Of a DNA stretch of 64,000 nt, positions 8,987 to 17,107 are shown piece after piece. The position numbers and the translations under genes are program-made. A model generated the notes under the pieces. It searched no databases, was not told the origin of the DNA, and was given only the letters and a program-made list of their open reading frames with translations. How positions within the stretch are numbered: the stretch's first letter is position 1; every line of letters starts with the position of its first letter. The stretch is from Pseudomonas sp. MH9.2 (lineage in GTDB: Bacteria > Pseudomonadota > Gammaproteobacteria > Pseudomonadales > Pseudomonadaceae): positions 1,426,001 through 1,490,000 of the forward strand of contig NZ_CP133784.1 of assembly GCF_034353875.1 (NCBI RefSeq), read 5' to 3'.

Positions 8987-9285
8987 GCGCGCATCTTCGT
9001 GTTGGAAGGGGCACGCAGTGTCATTGAAAACAGACTCAGCGAATGCCAGTCACACTGCAAGGAACACGTAAGACTCTTCCCGATATCGAGTGGGCTTGAT
9101 CCGACACCGTCGAAACCTGTCAGGAAAACGTGGCAGACTCGACAATCAGAGCCCCTACAAAAAATCACCAACGAGCTGTTTTTTTTCTATTAGATTTAAT
9201 CAACACAAGATCACACTTCAAAAAAATCGACATTAAAAAGCTGCCGAGTCACGGACCGACACTTTTGTCTAAGGAGACAGGTTGT
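8987..9285. other. Intergenic spacer at the edge of the T6SS module
   Basis: This is the 299-base space between the diverging vgrG and acetyltransferase starts. The segment 9170-9240 is markedly AT-rich, with T8 and A7 runs, unlike the flanking DNA, and probably holds promoter elements. No repeat, tRNA end or integrase remnant marking an insertion boundary was seen. AAGGAG at 9271-9276 is the ribosome site of the following gene. Confidence 0.5.
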
Positions 9286-9741
9286 ATGCGCAGTCATTCG
9301 GTCATTCATACGCCACGACAAAGTGATTACCCGGAACTCGCCCGTATCTGGGAAGACTCGGTACGGGCCACCCATGATTTCCTGCCCAGCTCTTATATCT
9401 CGATGCTCAAGAGCATGGTGCTCAATCAGTATCTGGATGCGGTGATGCTGATTTGCAGCAAAGACACTCGGCAACGAATCACCGGTTTCGCCGGAATTGC
9501 CGCGGGCAAGGTCGAAATGCTGTTCATCGATCCTGAGCACCGCGGCCAAGGACTGGGCAAGTTGCTGCTCGCTCATGCTATTGAGCACTTCCACGCCGAT
9601 CAACTGGACGTCAACGAGCAAAACCTTCAAGCGCTGGGGTTCTACCTCAAGCAGGGGTTTGAGGTAATCGGTCGTTCGGAGGTGGATGGCATGGGTCAGC
9701 CTTACCCGTTACTGCACATGCGACTGAGCAGGCCCCATTGA
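9286..9741 (+). CDS. GNAT acetyltransferase, YjaB-like
   Basis: This 151-residue Gcn5-related N-acetyltransferase transfers acetyl from acetyl-CoA to an amine. The acetyl-CoA loop is visible as EHRGQGLGKLLL after the beta strand VEMLFIDP. The motif DVNEQNLQALGFYLKQGFEVIGRSE and the ending GQPYPLLHM closely resemble E. coli YjaB, a small lysine/amine acetyltransferase. WEDSVRATHDFL near the N-terminus is also typical of that group. The open frame continues 52 codons upstream, but AAGGAG at 9271-9276, 9 bases from ATG 9286, and the family's usual length decide this start. It stands alone: vgrG diverges from it and the hydrolase gene converges. The substrate cannot be told from sequence. Confidence 0.85.
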   Translation: MRSHSVIHTPRQSDYPELARIWEDSVRATHDFLPSSYISMLKSMVLNQYLDAVMLICSKDTRQRITGFAGIAAGKVEMLFIDPEHRGQGLGKLLLAHAIEHFHADQLDVNEQNLQALGFYLKQGFEVIGRSEVDGMGQPYPLLHMRLSRPH

Positions 9742-9769
9742 ATGAAGCCTGCGCTGCATGCCCTGACGA

Positions 9770-10765
9770 TCAGTCAAGCAAACTGTCAATCAGGGCCTTG
9801 TTGAAGTGCTCTGGGTCCTGGATTTGTGGCGCATGCCCCAGCGTGTCGAACTCAAACAGCGTTGCATGAGGAATGCGCTTGGCCACGGCCTTGCCTAGTT
9901 CGGGATAGTTACCCAATGTCTTGCGCAATGCTTCGGGGGCCAGGTCTTTGGCGATGGCGGTGTTGTCCTTTTGCCCGATCATTAACAGGGTGGGCATTTT
10001 CAGGCGTTCGAACGCGTAGAACACCGGCTGATTGAAAATCATCTCGTAGGTCTGTGCCGAGGCGCGGACCACCTCGTCACGCCCCTTGCCGTTGTACATG
10101 CCCGCTTGCATATCGACCCAATGATCGAACTCCGGGCGCCATTGGTTGGCGTAATAAGTCGCCTGCTGGTATTTGCGGATGCTGTCGGCATTGGTTTTCA
10201 AGTCGCGCGCATACCATTGCTCGAACGTGAGAGCAGGCACGCCTTTGGCTTTCCAGTCCTCAAGACCGATGGGGTTGACCAAGACCAGTTGGTCGACCTG
10301 TTGCGGGTACATCAATGCAAAACGGGTAGCCAACATACCGCCCATGGAATGCCCGAGCACAATGACGTGGTCTATGCCCAGATGGGTGAGCAGCGCGTTG
10401 GTGTTCTGCGCCAATTGCTCGAACGTATAGCGGTAATGTTCAGGTTTACTCGACCGACAGAAACCGATCTGATCAGGCGCAACTACCCGGTACCCCGCGT
10501 CGCTCAACGGTTTGATTGTCCCTCCCCAGGTCGCGCCACAAAAATTCTTGCCGTGCAGCAGCACAACGGTGCGCCCATTGGACGTATGGGACGGTTTGAT
10601 GTCCATGTAGCCCATCTGTATCTGTTCACCCTGAGACTCAAAAGCAAAATTCTGTGCTGGATAGGGATACTCGAAACCTTGCAATTGCGGGCCGTAGGAC
10701 GGCGTTTCAGCAGCGAACAACGGCAAGCTGACGCTCATTATCAATGCGGCAAGCCATTTGGACAT
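9770..10765 (-). CDS. Exported alpha/beta hydrolase
   Basis: This 331-residue alpha/beta-fold hydrolase has an N-terminal signal peptide (MSKWLAALIMSVSLPLFAAE) with an AXA-type cleavage site, so it is probably periplasmic. The oxyanion region reads LLHGKNFCGATWGG. The nucleophile elbow is GHSMGG, with Ser near residue 141. The catalytic His is in LGHAPQIQDPEHF near the C-terminus, and the acid is probably in the IGQKDNTA segment. This is the pattern of esterases and C-C hydrolases such as proline iminopeptidase relatives; the substrate is unknown. The frame extends upstream to 10786, but TGGAGT before ATG 10765 and the clean signal peptide favour this start. It converges with the acetyltransferase and diverges from the pseudouridine-synthase-like gene. 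Confidence 0.88.
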   Translation of the reverse strand: MSKWLAALIMSVSLPLFAAETPSYGPQLQGFEYPYPAQNFAFESQGEQIQMGYMDIKPSHTSNGRTVVLLHGKNFCGATWGGTIKPLSDAGYRVVAPDQIGFCRSSKPEHYRYTFEQLAQNTNALLTHLGIDHVIVLGHSMGGMLATRFALMYPQQVDQLVLVNPIGLEDWKAKGVPALTFEQWYARDLKTNADSIRKYQQATYYANQWRPEFDHWVDMQAGMYNGKGRDEVVRASAQTYEMIFNQPVFYAFERLKMPTLLMIGQKDNTAIAKDLAPEALRKTLGNYPELGKAVAKRIPHATLFEFDTLGHAPQIQDPEHFNKALIDSLLD

Positions 10766-10959
10766 AAACCAGACTCCAGGGAACACGCTTTAGCCAATCA
10801 GGACCAGGCGTCACCCCCGATGGGTTCCTGGATGGCCTTTCGCTAACGAAAAAGCACAGAACGACCACCTATCTTGAAGGCATTTTCAATGTGGCCGCGA
10901 TTAACACTGCGTGCGCGGGTACAATAGCCGTCTTTCCCCTTAAGTAACGGCTCTTTGTC

Positions 10960-11670
10960 ATGACAGACCCCATTCGCCTTTCCAAACGCCTTGTCGAGCT
11001 GGTCGGCTGCTCCCGCCGGGAGGCTGAACTGTTTATCGAAGGCGGTTGGGTCACGGTTGACGGTGAAGTCATTGAAGAGCCGCAGTTCAAAGTCGATAAC
11101 CAGAAAATCGAGCTCGACCCCGAGGCAAAAGCAACTGCGCCGGAATCAGTGACCATTCTCTTGCATCAGCCGGCGAACTTAGACGCCGAAAGCGCGCTGC
11201 AACTGATCACCCCCGGCACCTTGTCCGAAGAGCATCGGTACGGTAAGCGCCCCCTCAAAGGGCACTTCATGCGCCTGTCGCCCATTTCGACCCTGCAAGC
11301 CAACGCCAGCGGGTTGATGGTCTTCAGCCAGGACTGGAAAATACTGCGCAAGTTGACCGACGATCGCAGCAAGATCGAACAGGAATACGTAGTCGAGATC
11401 GAAGGGACCATGGCAGCCCATGGTCTCAATCGCCTCAACCACGGCCTGACTTACAAGGGCAAGGAACTGCCGGCAGTAAAAGCCAGCTGGCAGAACGAAA
11501 ACCGCCTGCGCTTCGCCATGAAGAACCCCCAGCCCGGCGTCATTGCCCAACTGTGTGAAAGCGTCGGCCTCAAGGTCGTGTCCCTTCGACGCATCCGCAT
11601 CGGCGGTGTGTCCATGGGCAAGCTGCCAGAAGGCCAATGGCGTTACCTGTCCGGCAAGGAAAAATTCTAA
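10960..11670 (+). CDS. RsuA/RluF-family pseudouridine-synthase-like protein lacking the catalytic Asp
   Basis: This 236-residue protein has an S4-type RNA-binding domain at residues ~5-50 (IRLSKRLVELVGCSRREAELFIEGGWVTVDG reads as S4) followed by an RsuA/RluB/RluF-like catalytic fold. Family members convert a uridine in rRNA to pseudouridine with an invariant Asp in the motif GRLDxxxxGL. The aligned stretch here reads STLQANASGLMVF, so the Asp position is Gln113 (codon CAA at 11296-11298). The usual NKPxG motif is also altered, to LHQPANLDA. The C-terminal RRIRIGGVSMGKLPEGQWRYL is well conserved. The protein may bind RNA without modifying it. The start has no competing upstream ATG. Automatic annotation would probably call it an active rRNA pseudouridine synthase. 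Confidence 0.82.
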   Translation: MTDPIRLSKRLVELVGCSRREAELFIEGGWVTVDGEVIEEPQFKVDNQKIELDPEAKATAPESVTILLHQPANLDAESALQLITPGTLSEEHRYGKRPLKGHFMRLSPISTLQANASGLMVFSQDWKILRKLTDDRSKIEQEYVVEIEGTMAAHGLNRLNHGLTYKGKELPAVKASWQNENRLRFAMKNPQPGVIAQLCESVGLKVVSLRRIRIGGVSMGKLPEGQWRYLSGKEKF

Positions 11671-11747
11671 GCCGGCGCGCCCCACATTTCAGCGTCGCAC
11701 AGGCTTCCCGTGCGACGTTCACATCAGACTTATCAGGACCGTAAACA

Positions 11748-12212
11748 ATGATGAACAACGACGTACTGCGTAGCGTTCGCTACATGCTCGATATCAGCGA
11801 TGGCAAAGTCGTGGATATCATCAAGCTGGGTGGCCTGGACGTGTCCAAGGACGACGTGATCGCCTTCATGAAAAAGGACGAGGAAGAAGAAGGCTATCTG
11901 AATTGCAGCGATGAAGTCATGGCGCATTTTCTCGATGGCCTGGTGATCTTCAAGCGCGGCAAGGACGACAGCCGCGCCCCGCAAAAAATCGAAGTGCCGG
12001 TGACCAACAACACCGTGCTGAAAAAACTGCGGGTTGCTTTCGAACTCAAGGAAGACGACATGCACGCCATTCTCAAGGCGGCCGAGTTTCCGGTGTCCAA
12101 GCCTGAGCTGAGCGCGCTGTTCCGCAAGTTCGGCCACAGCAACTACCGGACCTGCGGCGACCAGCTGCTGCGCAACTTCCTCAAGGGCCTGACGCTACGC
12201 ATTCGCGCCTGA
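11748..12212 (+). CDS. YehS-like DUF1456 protein
   Basis: This 154-residue protein consists of two copies of the DUF1456 domain, as in E. coli YehS. The first is at ~1-70 (NNDVLRSVRYMLDISDGKVVDIIKLGG) and the second at ~85-150 (NNTVLKKLRVAFELKEDDMHAILKAA). The two halves repeat the pattern NN-VL--(V/L)R-(M/A)-(D/E)(I/L), which suggests an internal duplication. It is acidic and soluble and has no known biochemical function. AGGA at 11735-11738 is 9 bases from ATG 11748; a second ATG follows immediately. It lies 77 bases after the pseudouridine-synthase-like gene and 47 before trmO on the same strand, so the three may be co-transcribed. Confidence 0.9.
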   Translation: MMNNDVLRSVRYMLDISDGKVVDIIKLGGLDVSKDDVIAFMKKDEEEEGYLNCSDEVMAHFLDGLVIFKRGKDDSRAPQKIEVPVTNNTVLKKLRVAFELKEDDMHAILKAAEFPVSKPELSALFRKFGHSNYRTCGDQLLRNFLKGLTLRIRA

Positions 12213-12259
12213 GTCCCCTGCTTCAAAACGGATGACCCGACGGACCTCGACCCAAGATC

Positions 12260-12964
12260 ATGACCATGACTTACAACGTCTCCCCCGTCGGCTTCATGCG
12301 CTCCTGCTTCAAGGAAAAATTCGCCATCCCCCGGCAGCCTCAACTGGTTCCCGCTGCGCGTGGCGTCCTGGAGTTGGTGGCACCCTTCGACCATGCCGAC
12401 GCCGTGCAAGGGCTTGAGCAGGTCAGCCATATCTGGCTACTTTTTCTTTTCCATCAGACTCTGGAAGAAAAGCCGCGCCTGAAGGTTCGCCCGCCGCGCC
12501 TCGGAGGCAACCAGACCATGGGCGTGTTCGCGACGCGTGCGACTCATCGCCCTAACGGCATTGGTCAGTCGGTGGTGAAGCTGGAGAAGGTAGAGCCTGG
12601 GCGCCTTTGGGTCTCGGGCATCGACTTGCTGGACGGCACTCCGGTGCTGGACATCAAACCGTATGTGCCCTACGCCGATAGCGTCGAGGGCGCCACAAAC
12701 ACCATTGCCAGTGCCGCGCCGAAGTTGATTCCAGTGCAATGGGAAGGCAGCGCGTTGCTTCAGGCCCGTGAACACGCGCAACGTCTGAATGAGCCATTGG
12801 TCGAGCTGATTGAGCAATGTCTGGCGCAGGATCCACGCCCGGCTTACCAGGTACCGACACCAGAGCGCCGCTACGGCACACAGCTCTGGGATCTTGATGT
12901 GCGCTGGCATTACCCGCAAAACGGGCTGATACGCGTGCTTGAGGTCGTGCCTGCGACACAGTGA
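12260..12964 (+). CDS. trmO: tRNA (t6A37) N6-methyltransferase TrmO
   Basis: This 234-residue protein of the TsaA/TrmO family uses S-adenosylmethionine to methylate N6-threonylcarbamoyl-adenosine at position 37 of tRNA-Thr. Family signatures are the N-terminal PVGFMRSCFKEKFAIPRQP, VSHIWLLFLFHQT, and the central GVFATRATHRPNGIGQSVVKL with DIKPYVPYAD after it. The C-terminal domain keeps the YGTQLWDLDVRWHY-type ending. The start is either ATG 12260 or ATG 12266; neither has a strong ribosome site. The gene ends just before a bidirectional terminator shared with fpr. Confidence 0.93.
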   Translation: MTMTYNVSPVGFMRSCFKEKFAIPRQPQLVPAARGVLELVAPFDHADAVQGLEQVSHIWLLFLFHQTLEEKPRLKVRPPRLGGNQTMGVFATRATHRPNGIGQSVVKLEKVEPGRLWVSGIDLLDGTPVLDIKPYVPYADSVEGATNTIASAAPKLIPVQWEGSALLQAREHAQRLNEPLVELIEQCLAQDPRPAYQVPTPERRYGTQLWDLDVRWHYPQNGLIRVLEVVPATQ

Positions 12965-12982
12965 AGCAACATGCCGCAAAAG

Positions 12983-13023
12983 AAAAAACCCGCTCGGCCA
13001 TTGACTGCCGAAGCGGGTTTTTT
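12983..13023. terminator. Bidirectional terminator between trmO and fpr
   Basis: An A6 tract and CCCGCT plus CGGC pair with GCCG plus AGCGGG and T6 across a short loop. There is one bulged base in the stem. It serves the convergent trmO and fpr genes. Confidence 0.88.
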
Positions 13024-13038
13024 CTGAATCGGCTGACC

Positions 13039-13818
13039 TTACTTCTCGACGAAGGCGCGCTCGATCAGGTAATCGCCAGGCTCACGCATGCGCGGGGACA
13101 CCTTCAAGCCAAAGCTGTTGAGAACTTCACTGGTCTCATCGAGCATGCTCGGGCTGCCACACAGCATTGCACGATCATCCTCAGGGTTGATCGGCGGCAG
13201 ACCGATGTCCCTGAACAGCTTGCCGCTGCGCATCAGGTCGGTCAGGCGGCCCTGATTCTCGAACGGCTCACGCGTCACGGTTGGGTAATAAATCAGCTTT
13301 TCACGCAATGCTTCACCAAAAAACTCATTCTGCGGCAAGTGCTCAGTGATGAACTCGTGGTAGGCAACCTCGTTCACGTAACGTACGCCGTGGCAGAGAA
13401 TGACCTTCTCGAAGCGCTCATACGTTTCCGGGTCCTGAATGACGCTCATGAACGGCGCCAGCCCCGTTCCTGTGCTGAGCAGATACAGGTGCTTGCCCGG
13501 CTTGAGATCGTCCAGCACCAGAGTGCCGGTCGGTTTCTTGCTGATGATGATCTCGTCGCCTTCCTTCAAATGCTGCAACTGCGACGTCAGGGGACCATCA
13601 GGCACCTTGATGCTGAAGAATTCGAGATGCTCTTCCCAGTTCGGGCTGGCGATCGAGTAAGCGCGCATGAGCGGGCGCCCGTTCGGCTGCTGAAGACCGA
13701 TCATGACGAACTGACCGTTCTCGAAGCGCAAACCTGGATCACGGGTGCACTTGAAACTAAAGAGGGTGTCGTTCCAGTGATGGACGCTCAGGACACGCTC
13801 GTGATTCATGTTGCTCAT
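13039..13818 (-). CDS. fpr: Ferredoxin/flavodoxin-NADP+ reductase
   Basis: This 259-residue FAD enzyme moves electrons between NADPH and ferredoxin or flavodoxin and is linked to oxidative-stress defence and iron release in pseudomonads. The FAD site is RAYSIASPNWEEHLEFFSIKV. The NADP-binding loop is LSTGTGLAPFMS with LCHGVR downstream. CGSPSMLDE and the C-terminal DYLIERAFVEK are typical of bacterial Fpr. The frame continues 24 codons upstream, but GGAG before ATG 13818 and the family length of 258-259 residues fix the start. It is transcribed away from the LysR gene finR, its known activator in P. putida, across a 121-base shared promoter region. Confidence 0.96.
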   Translation of the reverse strand: MSNMNHERVLSVHHWNDTLFSFKCTRDPGLRFENGQFVMIGLQQPNGRPLMRAYSIASPNWEEHLEFFSIKVPDGPLTSQLQHLKEGDEIIISKKPTGTLVLDDLKPGKHLYLLSTGTGLAPFMSVIQDPETYERFEKVILCHGVRYVNEVAYHEFITEHLPQNEFFGEALREKLIYYPTVTREPFENQGRLTDLMRSGKLFRDIGLPPINPEDDRAMLCGSPSMLDETSEVLNSFGLKVSPRMREPGDYLIERAFVEK

Positions 13819-13891
13819 GTACGGGGGCTCCGGAAAATTTCGCTCGCGCTGACTCTGAGCGCTATTGCGCGTCATTCTAGTGGCAAGCACA

Positions 13892-13919
13892 ATATCTGTT
13901 AAATGAATTATTAAGATAT
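13892..13919. promoter_or_regulatory. Inverted repeat in the fpr-finR divergent promoter
   Basis: ATATCT at 13892-13897 and AGATAT at 13914-13919 form perfect 6-base arms around a 16-base AT-rich centre between the divergent genes. It is a candidate binding site for FinR, although the spacing differs from the classic LysR T-N11-A box. The activity is inferred. Confidence 0.5.
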
Positions 13920-13939
13920 GGGTTATCGGTTATATAGAT

Positions 13940-14866
13940 ATGCGATTTACTCTGCGTCAACTTCAAGTCTTCGTCGCCGTCGCTCAGCAGGAAAGCGTCT
14001 CGCGCGCTGCCGGGCTTTTGTCACTCTCGCAATCAGCGGCCAGCACCTCTATCACTGAGCTGGAGCGTCAATCCAGCTGCCAATTATTTGATCGCGCCGG
14101 CAAACGCTTGAGCCTGAACGCAACGGGCCGCCAGCTACTGCCACAAGCGGTAGCGCTGCTGGATCAGGCCAAGGAGATCGAGGACCTGTTCAATGGCAAA
14201 TCCGGCTTCGGTTCATTGGCAGTCGGCGCCACGCTCACCATTGGCAATTATTTGGCCACGCTCTTGATCGGCAGTTTCATGCAGCGCCATCCCGAGAGCC
14301 AAGTGAAGCTGAGCGTGCAAAACACAGCGAATATTGTGCAGCAGGTTGCCCATTACGAAATTGATCTAGGTCTGATCGAGGGTGATTGTACCCATCCCGA
14401 CATCGAAGTTCAGACGTGGGTCGAAGACGAACTGGTGGTTTTCTGCGCCCCGCAGCACCCTCTGGCTAAACGCGGACACGCCACCCTGGAGGAACTGACC
14501 CAGGAAGCCTGGATCCTCAGGGAGCAAGGTTCAGGCACCCGCCTGACTTTCGATCAAGCCATGCGCCACCACCGCAACGCCCTGAATGTGCGTTTAGAGC
14601 TGGAACACACCGAAGCTATCAAGCGAGCAGTCGAGTCTGGTTTGGGTATTGGCTGTATTTCTCGTCTGGCACTGCGCGATGCCATCCGCCGCGGTAGCCT
14701 AGTGGCGGTGGAAACCCCGGAGCTGGACCTGTCGCGGCAGTTCTATTTCATCTGGCACAAGCAGAAGTACCAGACCTCTGCCATGCGCGAATTTCTCGAC
14801 CTGTGTCGCGCATTCACCGCAGGGGTTCAGCGTAGCGACGAAATAGTGCTGCCGAGTATTGCCTGA
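13940..14866 (+). CDS. finR: LysR-type regulator FinR
   Basis: This 308-residue LysR-type transcription factor has the usual N-terminal winged helix (MRFTLRQLQVFVAVAQQESVSRAAG) and a two-lobed effector domain (LAVGATLTIGNYLATLLIGSF onward). In P. putida the divergent neighbour of fpr, FinR, activates fpr under superoxide stress and affects sulfur metabolism. The same arrangement here supports the name. ATG 13940 is the natural start from alignment of the helix-turn-helix, yet no Shine-Dalgarno sequence precedes it: the upstream 20 bases are AT-rich without GGAG. The message may therefore be poorly translated or have a very short leader. Confidence 0.88.
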   Translation: MRFTLRQLQVFVAVAQQESVSRAAGLLSLSQSAASTSITELERQSSCQLFDRAGKRLSLNATGRQLLPQAVALLDQAKEIEDLFNGKSGFGSLAVGATLTIGNYLATLLIGSFMQRHPESQVKLSVQNTANIVQQVAHYEIDLGLIEGDCTHPDIEVQTWVEDELVVFCAPQHPLAKRGHATLEELTQEAWILREQGSGTRLTFDQAMRHHRNALNVRLELEHTEAIKRAVESGLGIGCISRLALRDAIRRGSLVAVETPELDLSRQFYFIWHKQKYQTSAMREFLDLCRAFTAGVQRSDEIVLPSIA

Positions 14867-14889
14867 GCCATCCAGCTATCCGCGAACCA

Positions 14890-15255
14890 TCAACCCAGCA
14901 GAATCACACCCCACACCAGGCCGATCATACCCAACGCAATGAATTGCGCCGCGCTGCCCATGTCCTTGGCGTTTTTCGACAATGGGTGCAAATCCAGCGA
15001 AATCCGGTCAATGGCCGCCTCAACAGCGGAGTTGAGCAACTCAACAATCAGCGCCAGCAGGCATACGGCAATCAGAACCGCACGCTCACCCCGACTGACA
15101 TTGAACATGAAGGCCAGAGGTATCAGGATCACGTTGAGGAGCACCAACTGACGAAATGCAGCTTCACCTGTGTAGGCGGCACGCAAACCATCAAACGAAT
15201 AGCCGGTAGCGTTGAAGATACGTTTCAGGCCTGTTTGGCCTTTAAAGGGCGACAT
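14890..15255 (-). CDS. dgkA: Diacylglycerol kinase DgkA
   Basis: This 121-residue inner-membrane enzyme phosphorylates diacylglycerol to phosphatidic acid, recycling lipid left over from membrane-derived oligosaccharide or LPS modification. The N-terminal amphipathic region (GLKRIFNATGYSFDGLRAAYTGEAAFRQ) and the active-site motif ELLNSAVEAAIDR are both present, with three membrane helices at about 34-53, 57-75 and 97-118. ATG 15255 gives the family length. A TTG 27 bases upstream at 15282 is in frame, but neither has a clear ribosome site. The gene follows erdR on the same strand after 84 bases. Confidence 0.93.
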   Translation of the reverse strand: MSPFKGQTGLKRIFNATGYSFDGLRAAYTGEAAFRQLVLLNVILIPLAFMFNVSRGERAVLIAVCLLALIVELLNSAVEAAIDRISLDLHPLSKNAKDMGSAAQFIALGMIGLVWGVILLG

Positions 15256-15339
15256 AGATGGGTAACTGCGTAAAAAAGACAAGGAAGGCTAATTTAACAA
15301 AAGTCAAAAAAGCGTGAGCATCCGGGCCGAATACAGCAT

Positions 15340-15987
15340 TTAGTTGGCCGGAATTGATTCCATTTGCTGCAAGAGCAAAGCAGCCTGTGTGCGAGTGCGA
15401 ACATTGAGTTTGCGAAAAATCGCCGTGACATGAGCCTTGATCGTGGCTTCCGAAACACTGAGTTCGTAGGCGATCTGCTTGTTCAGCAACCCCTCGCAGA
15501 CCATGGTCAATACCCGGAACTGCTGGGGAGTGAGACTCGCCAGACCTGCACTGGCAGCCTTGGCTTCAGCCGAAACGCTGATGGCTTCATTGACTTGCGG
15601 CGGCCACCAGACATCGCCATCAAGCACCGTACGTACGGCCTGCTGAATGGTCTCAAGAGAACTGGACTTGGGAATAAAGCCACTGGCGCCAAACTCGCGC
15701 GAGCGAACCACGATGGATGCCTCTTCTTGCGCCGACACCATCACCACCGGGATTTGCGGGTACTGTCCGCGCAACAGGACCAGGCCAGAAAATCCGTAAG
15801 CGCCAGGCATGTTCAAGTCCAGCAACACCAAGTCCCAATCTGCCTTATCGGTCAGACAGCTTTCAAGCTCGGCAATGCTTTCGGCTTCAACTAACTTAGC
15901 CTCAGGACCCAACCCCAGACTCAAGGCCTGACGCAGTGCACTGCGAAACAAAGGGTGGTCATCAGCAATCAGGATTTCGTATGTCAT
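15340..15987 (-). CDS. erdR: LuxR-family response regulator ErdR
   Basis: This 215-residue two-component response regulator has a receiver domain at 1-125 with the acidic pair Asp9/Asp10, the phospho-acceptor near Asp57 in LLDLNMPG, and Lys near 107 in GFIPKSS. A LuxR-type helix-turn-helix occupies ~148-210 (LTPQQFRVLTMVCEGLLNKQIAYELSV in outline). The gene order dgkA-erdR matches Pseudomonas ErdR, a regulator of ethanol oxidation and acetate metabolism. No sensor kinase is adjacent, as is usual for this regulator. Confidence 0.88.
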   Translation of the reverse strand: MTYEILIADDHPLFRSALRQALSLGLGPEAKLVEAESIAELESCLTDKADWDLVLLDLNMPGAYGFSGLVLLRGQYPQIPVVMVSAQEEASIVVRSREFGASGFIPKSSSLETIQQAVRTVLDGDVWWPPQVNEAISVSAEAKAASAGLASLTPQQFRVLTMVCEGLLNKQIAYELSVSEATIKAHVTAIFRKLNVRTRTQAALLLQQMESIPAN

Positions 15988-16210
15988 TTATCAATGATCC
16001 TGTTTAGGTGAGCACTAATGGATTCAGCGCTCACGAAGGCATCCATCGATGCCAGCAAACTCACGGTACCAACACGGTACGTTCAACGCCAAGACTTACA
16101 AAAACCAGCGTTCAAGCGTTATTTCGGTGACAAGGATGACGAGCGAAGTCGGGGTGGTCAAGTTCAACGCTTTACGGCAAAGTCTGCACCCTCCCAACTA
16201 GAGCGTCATC

Positions 16211-17107
16211 ATGCGAAAACAAGCCCTGCGGGCCGACCTGTTAATGCTGATCACCGCAATGATCTGGGGCTCCGGCTTTGTCGCGCAAACTTCAGGCATG
16301 GACCATATTGGGCCATATCTCTATACAGGCCTGCGCTTCGCCCTTGGCTCGTTATGCTTGTTGCCCCTGCTGCTCCTCCGTCGCTCCGGCGCTGCAAAGC
16401 CCGAGCCTCTAATGACGCGCGGCCTACTGCTCGGTGGCATTGTGATGGGGCTGGCATTGTGCACAGGCATCAACCTGCAACAAGTCGGCCTACTGTTTAC
16501 CAGCGTGACCAACGCCGGATTCATCACCGGTCTTTATGTCATTGTAGTTCCGCTCCTGGGCCTGCTGCTGGGCCACAAGACCGGAACAGGCACCTGGCTT
16601 GGCGCAGGGCTGGCAGTGGCGGGCATGTTCCTGCTCAGTGTCGGGGACAATTTCCACGTCGCCTCAGGTGATTGGTTGCAATTGATCGGGGCCTTTGTCT
16701 GGGGCGGACATGTAATCCTGGTCGGCGTTTTTGCCAGCCGCCACGACGCGATCCGCCTCGCGTTCCTGCAATTTCTGACCTGCTCGATCATCAGCCTGAT
16801 CCTGGCGCTGATTTTCGAAGACATACAGTTGCAGTCGATCATCGCCGCCGGCCCTGCCCTGCTGTACGGCGGCGTGGTTGCCGTGGGGATCGGTTATACC
16901 CTGCAAGTCGTTGCACAAAAAGATGCTATCGCCTCCCATGCGGCGATTATTCTTTCCCTCGAAGCCGTCTTTGCCGCCATTGCTGGTGCGCTACTGCTGG
17001 GAGAGTCGCTGCACCCGAAGGGCTACCTCGGTTGCGCGCTGATGCTTGCGGGTATGCTGCTAGCACAGTTGTGGCCAAAAAAACCTGAGCCGGTAATGGC
17101 CCTATAA
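16211..17107 (+). CDS. EamA-family (DMT) transporter
   Basis: This 298-residue inner-membrane protein has about ten hydrophobic helices arranged as two EamA repeats, roughly residues 5-138 and 150-285. The first helix carries ADLLMLITAMIWGSGFVAQ, the usual EamA opening, and the second repeat ends with AIILSLEAVFAAIAGALLLGE, also characteristic. Such drug/metabolite exporters move amino acids, nucleobases or other small molecules; the substrate cannot be predicted. GAG at 16201-16203, 7 bases before the ATG, is a weak ribosome site. Its last 6 bases overlap the converging DTW gene. The 223-base space upstream shows no gene, only the short inverted repeat GGTAC/GTACC near 16065-16079. Confidence 0.9.
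   Translation: MRKQALRADLLMLITAMIWGSGFVAQTSGMDHIGPYLYTGLRFALGSLCLLPLLLLRRSGAAKPEPLMTRGLLLGGIVMGLALCTGINLQQVGLLFTSVTNAGFITGLYVIVVPLLGLLLGHKTGTGTWLGAGLAVAGMFLLSVGDNFHVASGDWLQLIGAFVWGGHVILVGVFASRHDAIRLAFLQFLTCSIISLILALIFEDIQLQSIIAAGPALLYGGVVAVGIGYTLQVVAQKDAIASHAAIILSLEAVFAAIAGALLLGESLHPKGYLGCALMLAGMLLAQLWPKKPEPVMAL

Noticed and set aside
12961..13902. 313-codon frame opposite fpr
   Set aside because: It is antisense to fpr and begins in the shared terminator.
16018..16671. 217-codon frame upstream of and into the EamA gene
   Set aside because: It overlaps the transporter in another frame and is Arg/Pro-rich, as out-of-frame translations of GC-rich DNA are.
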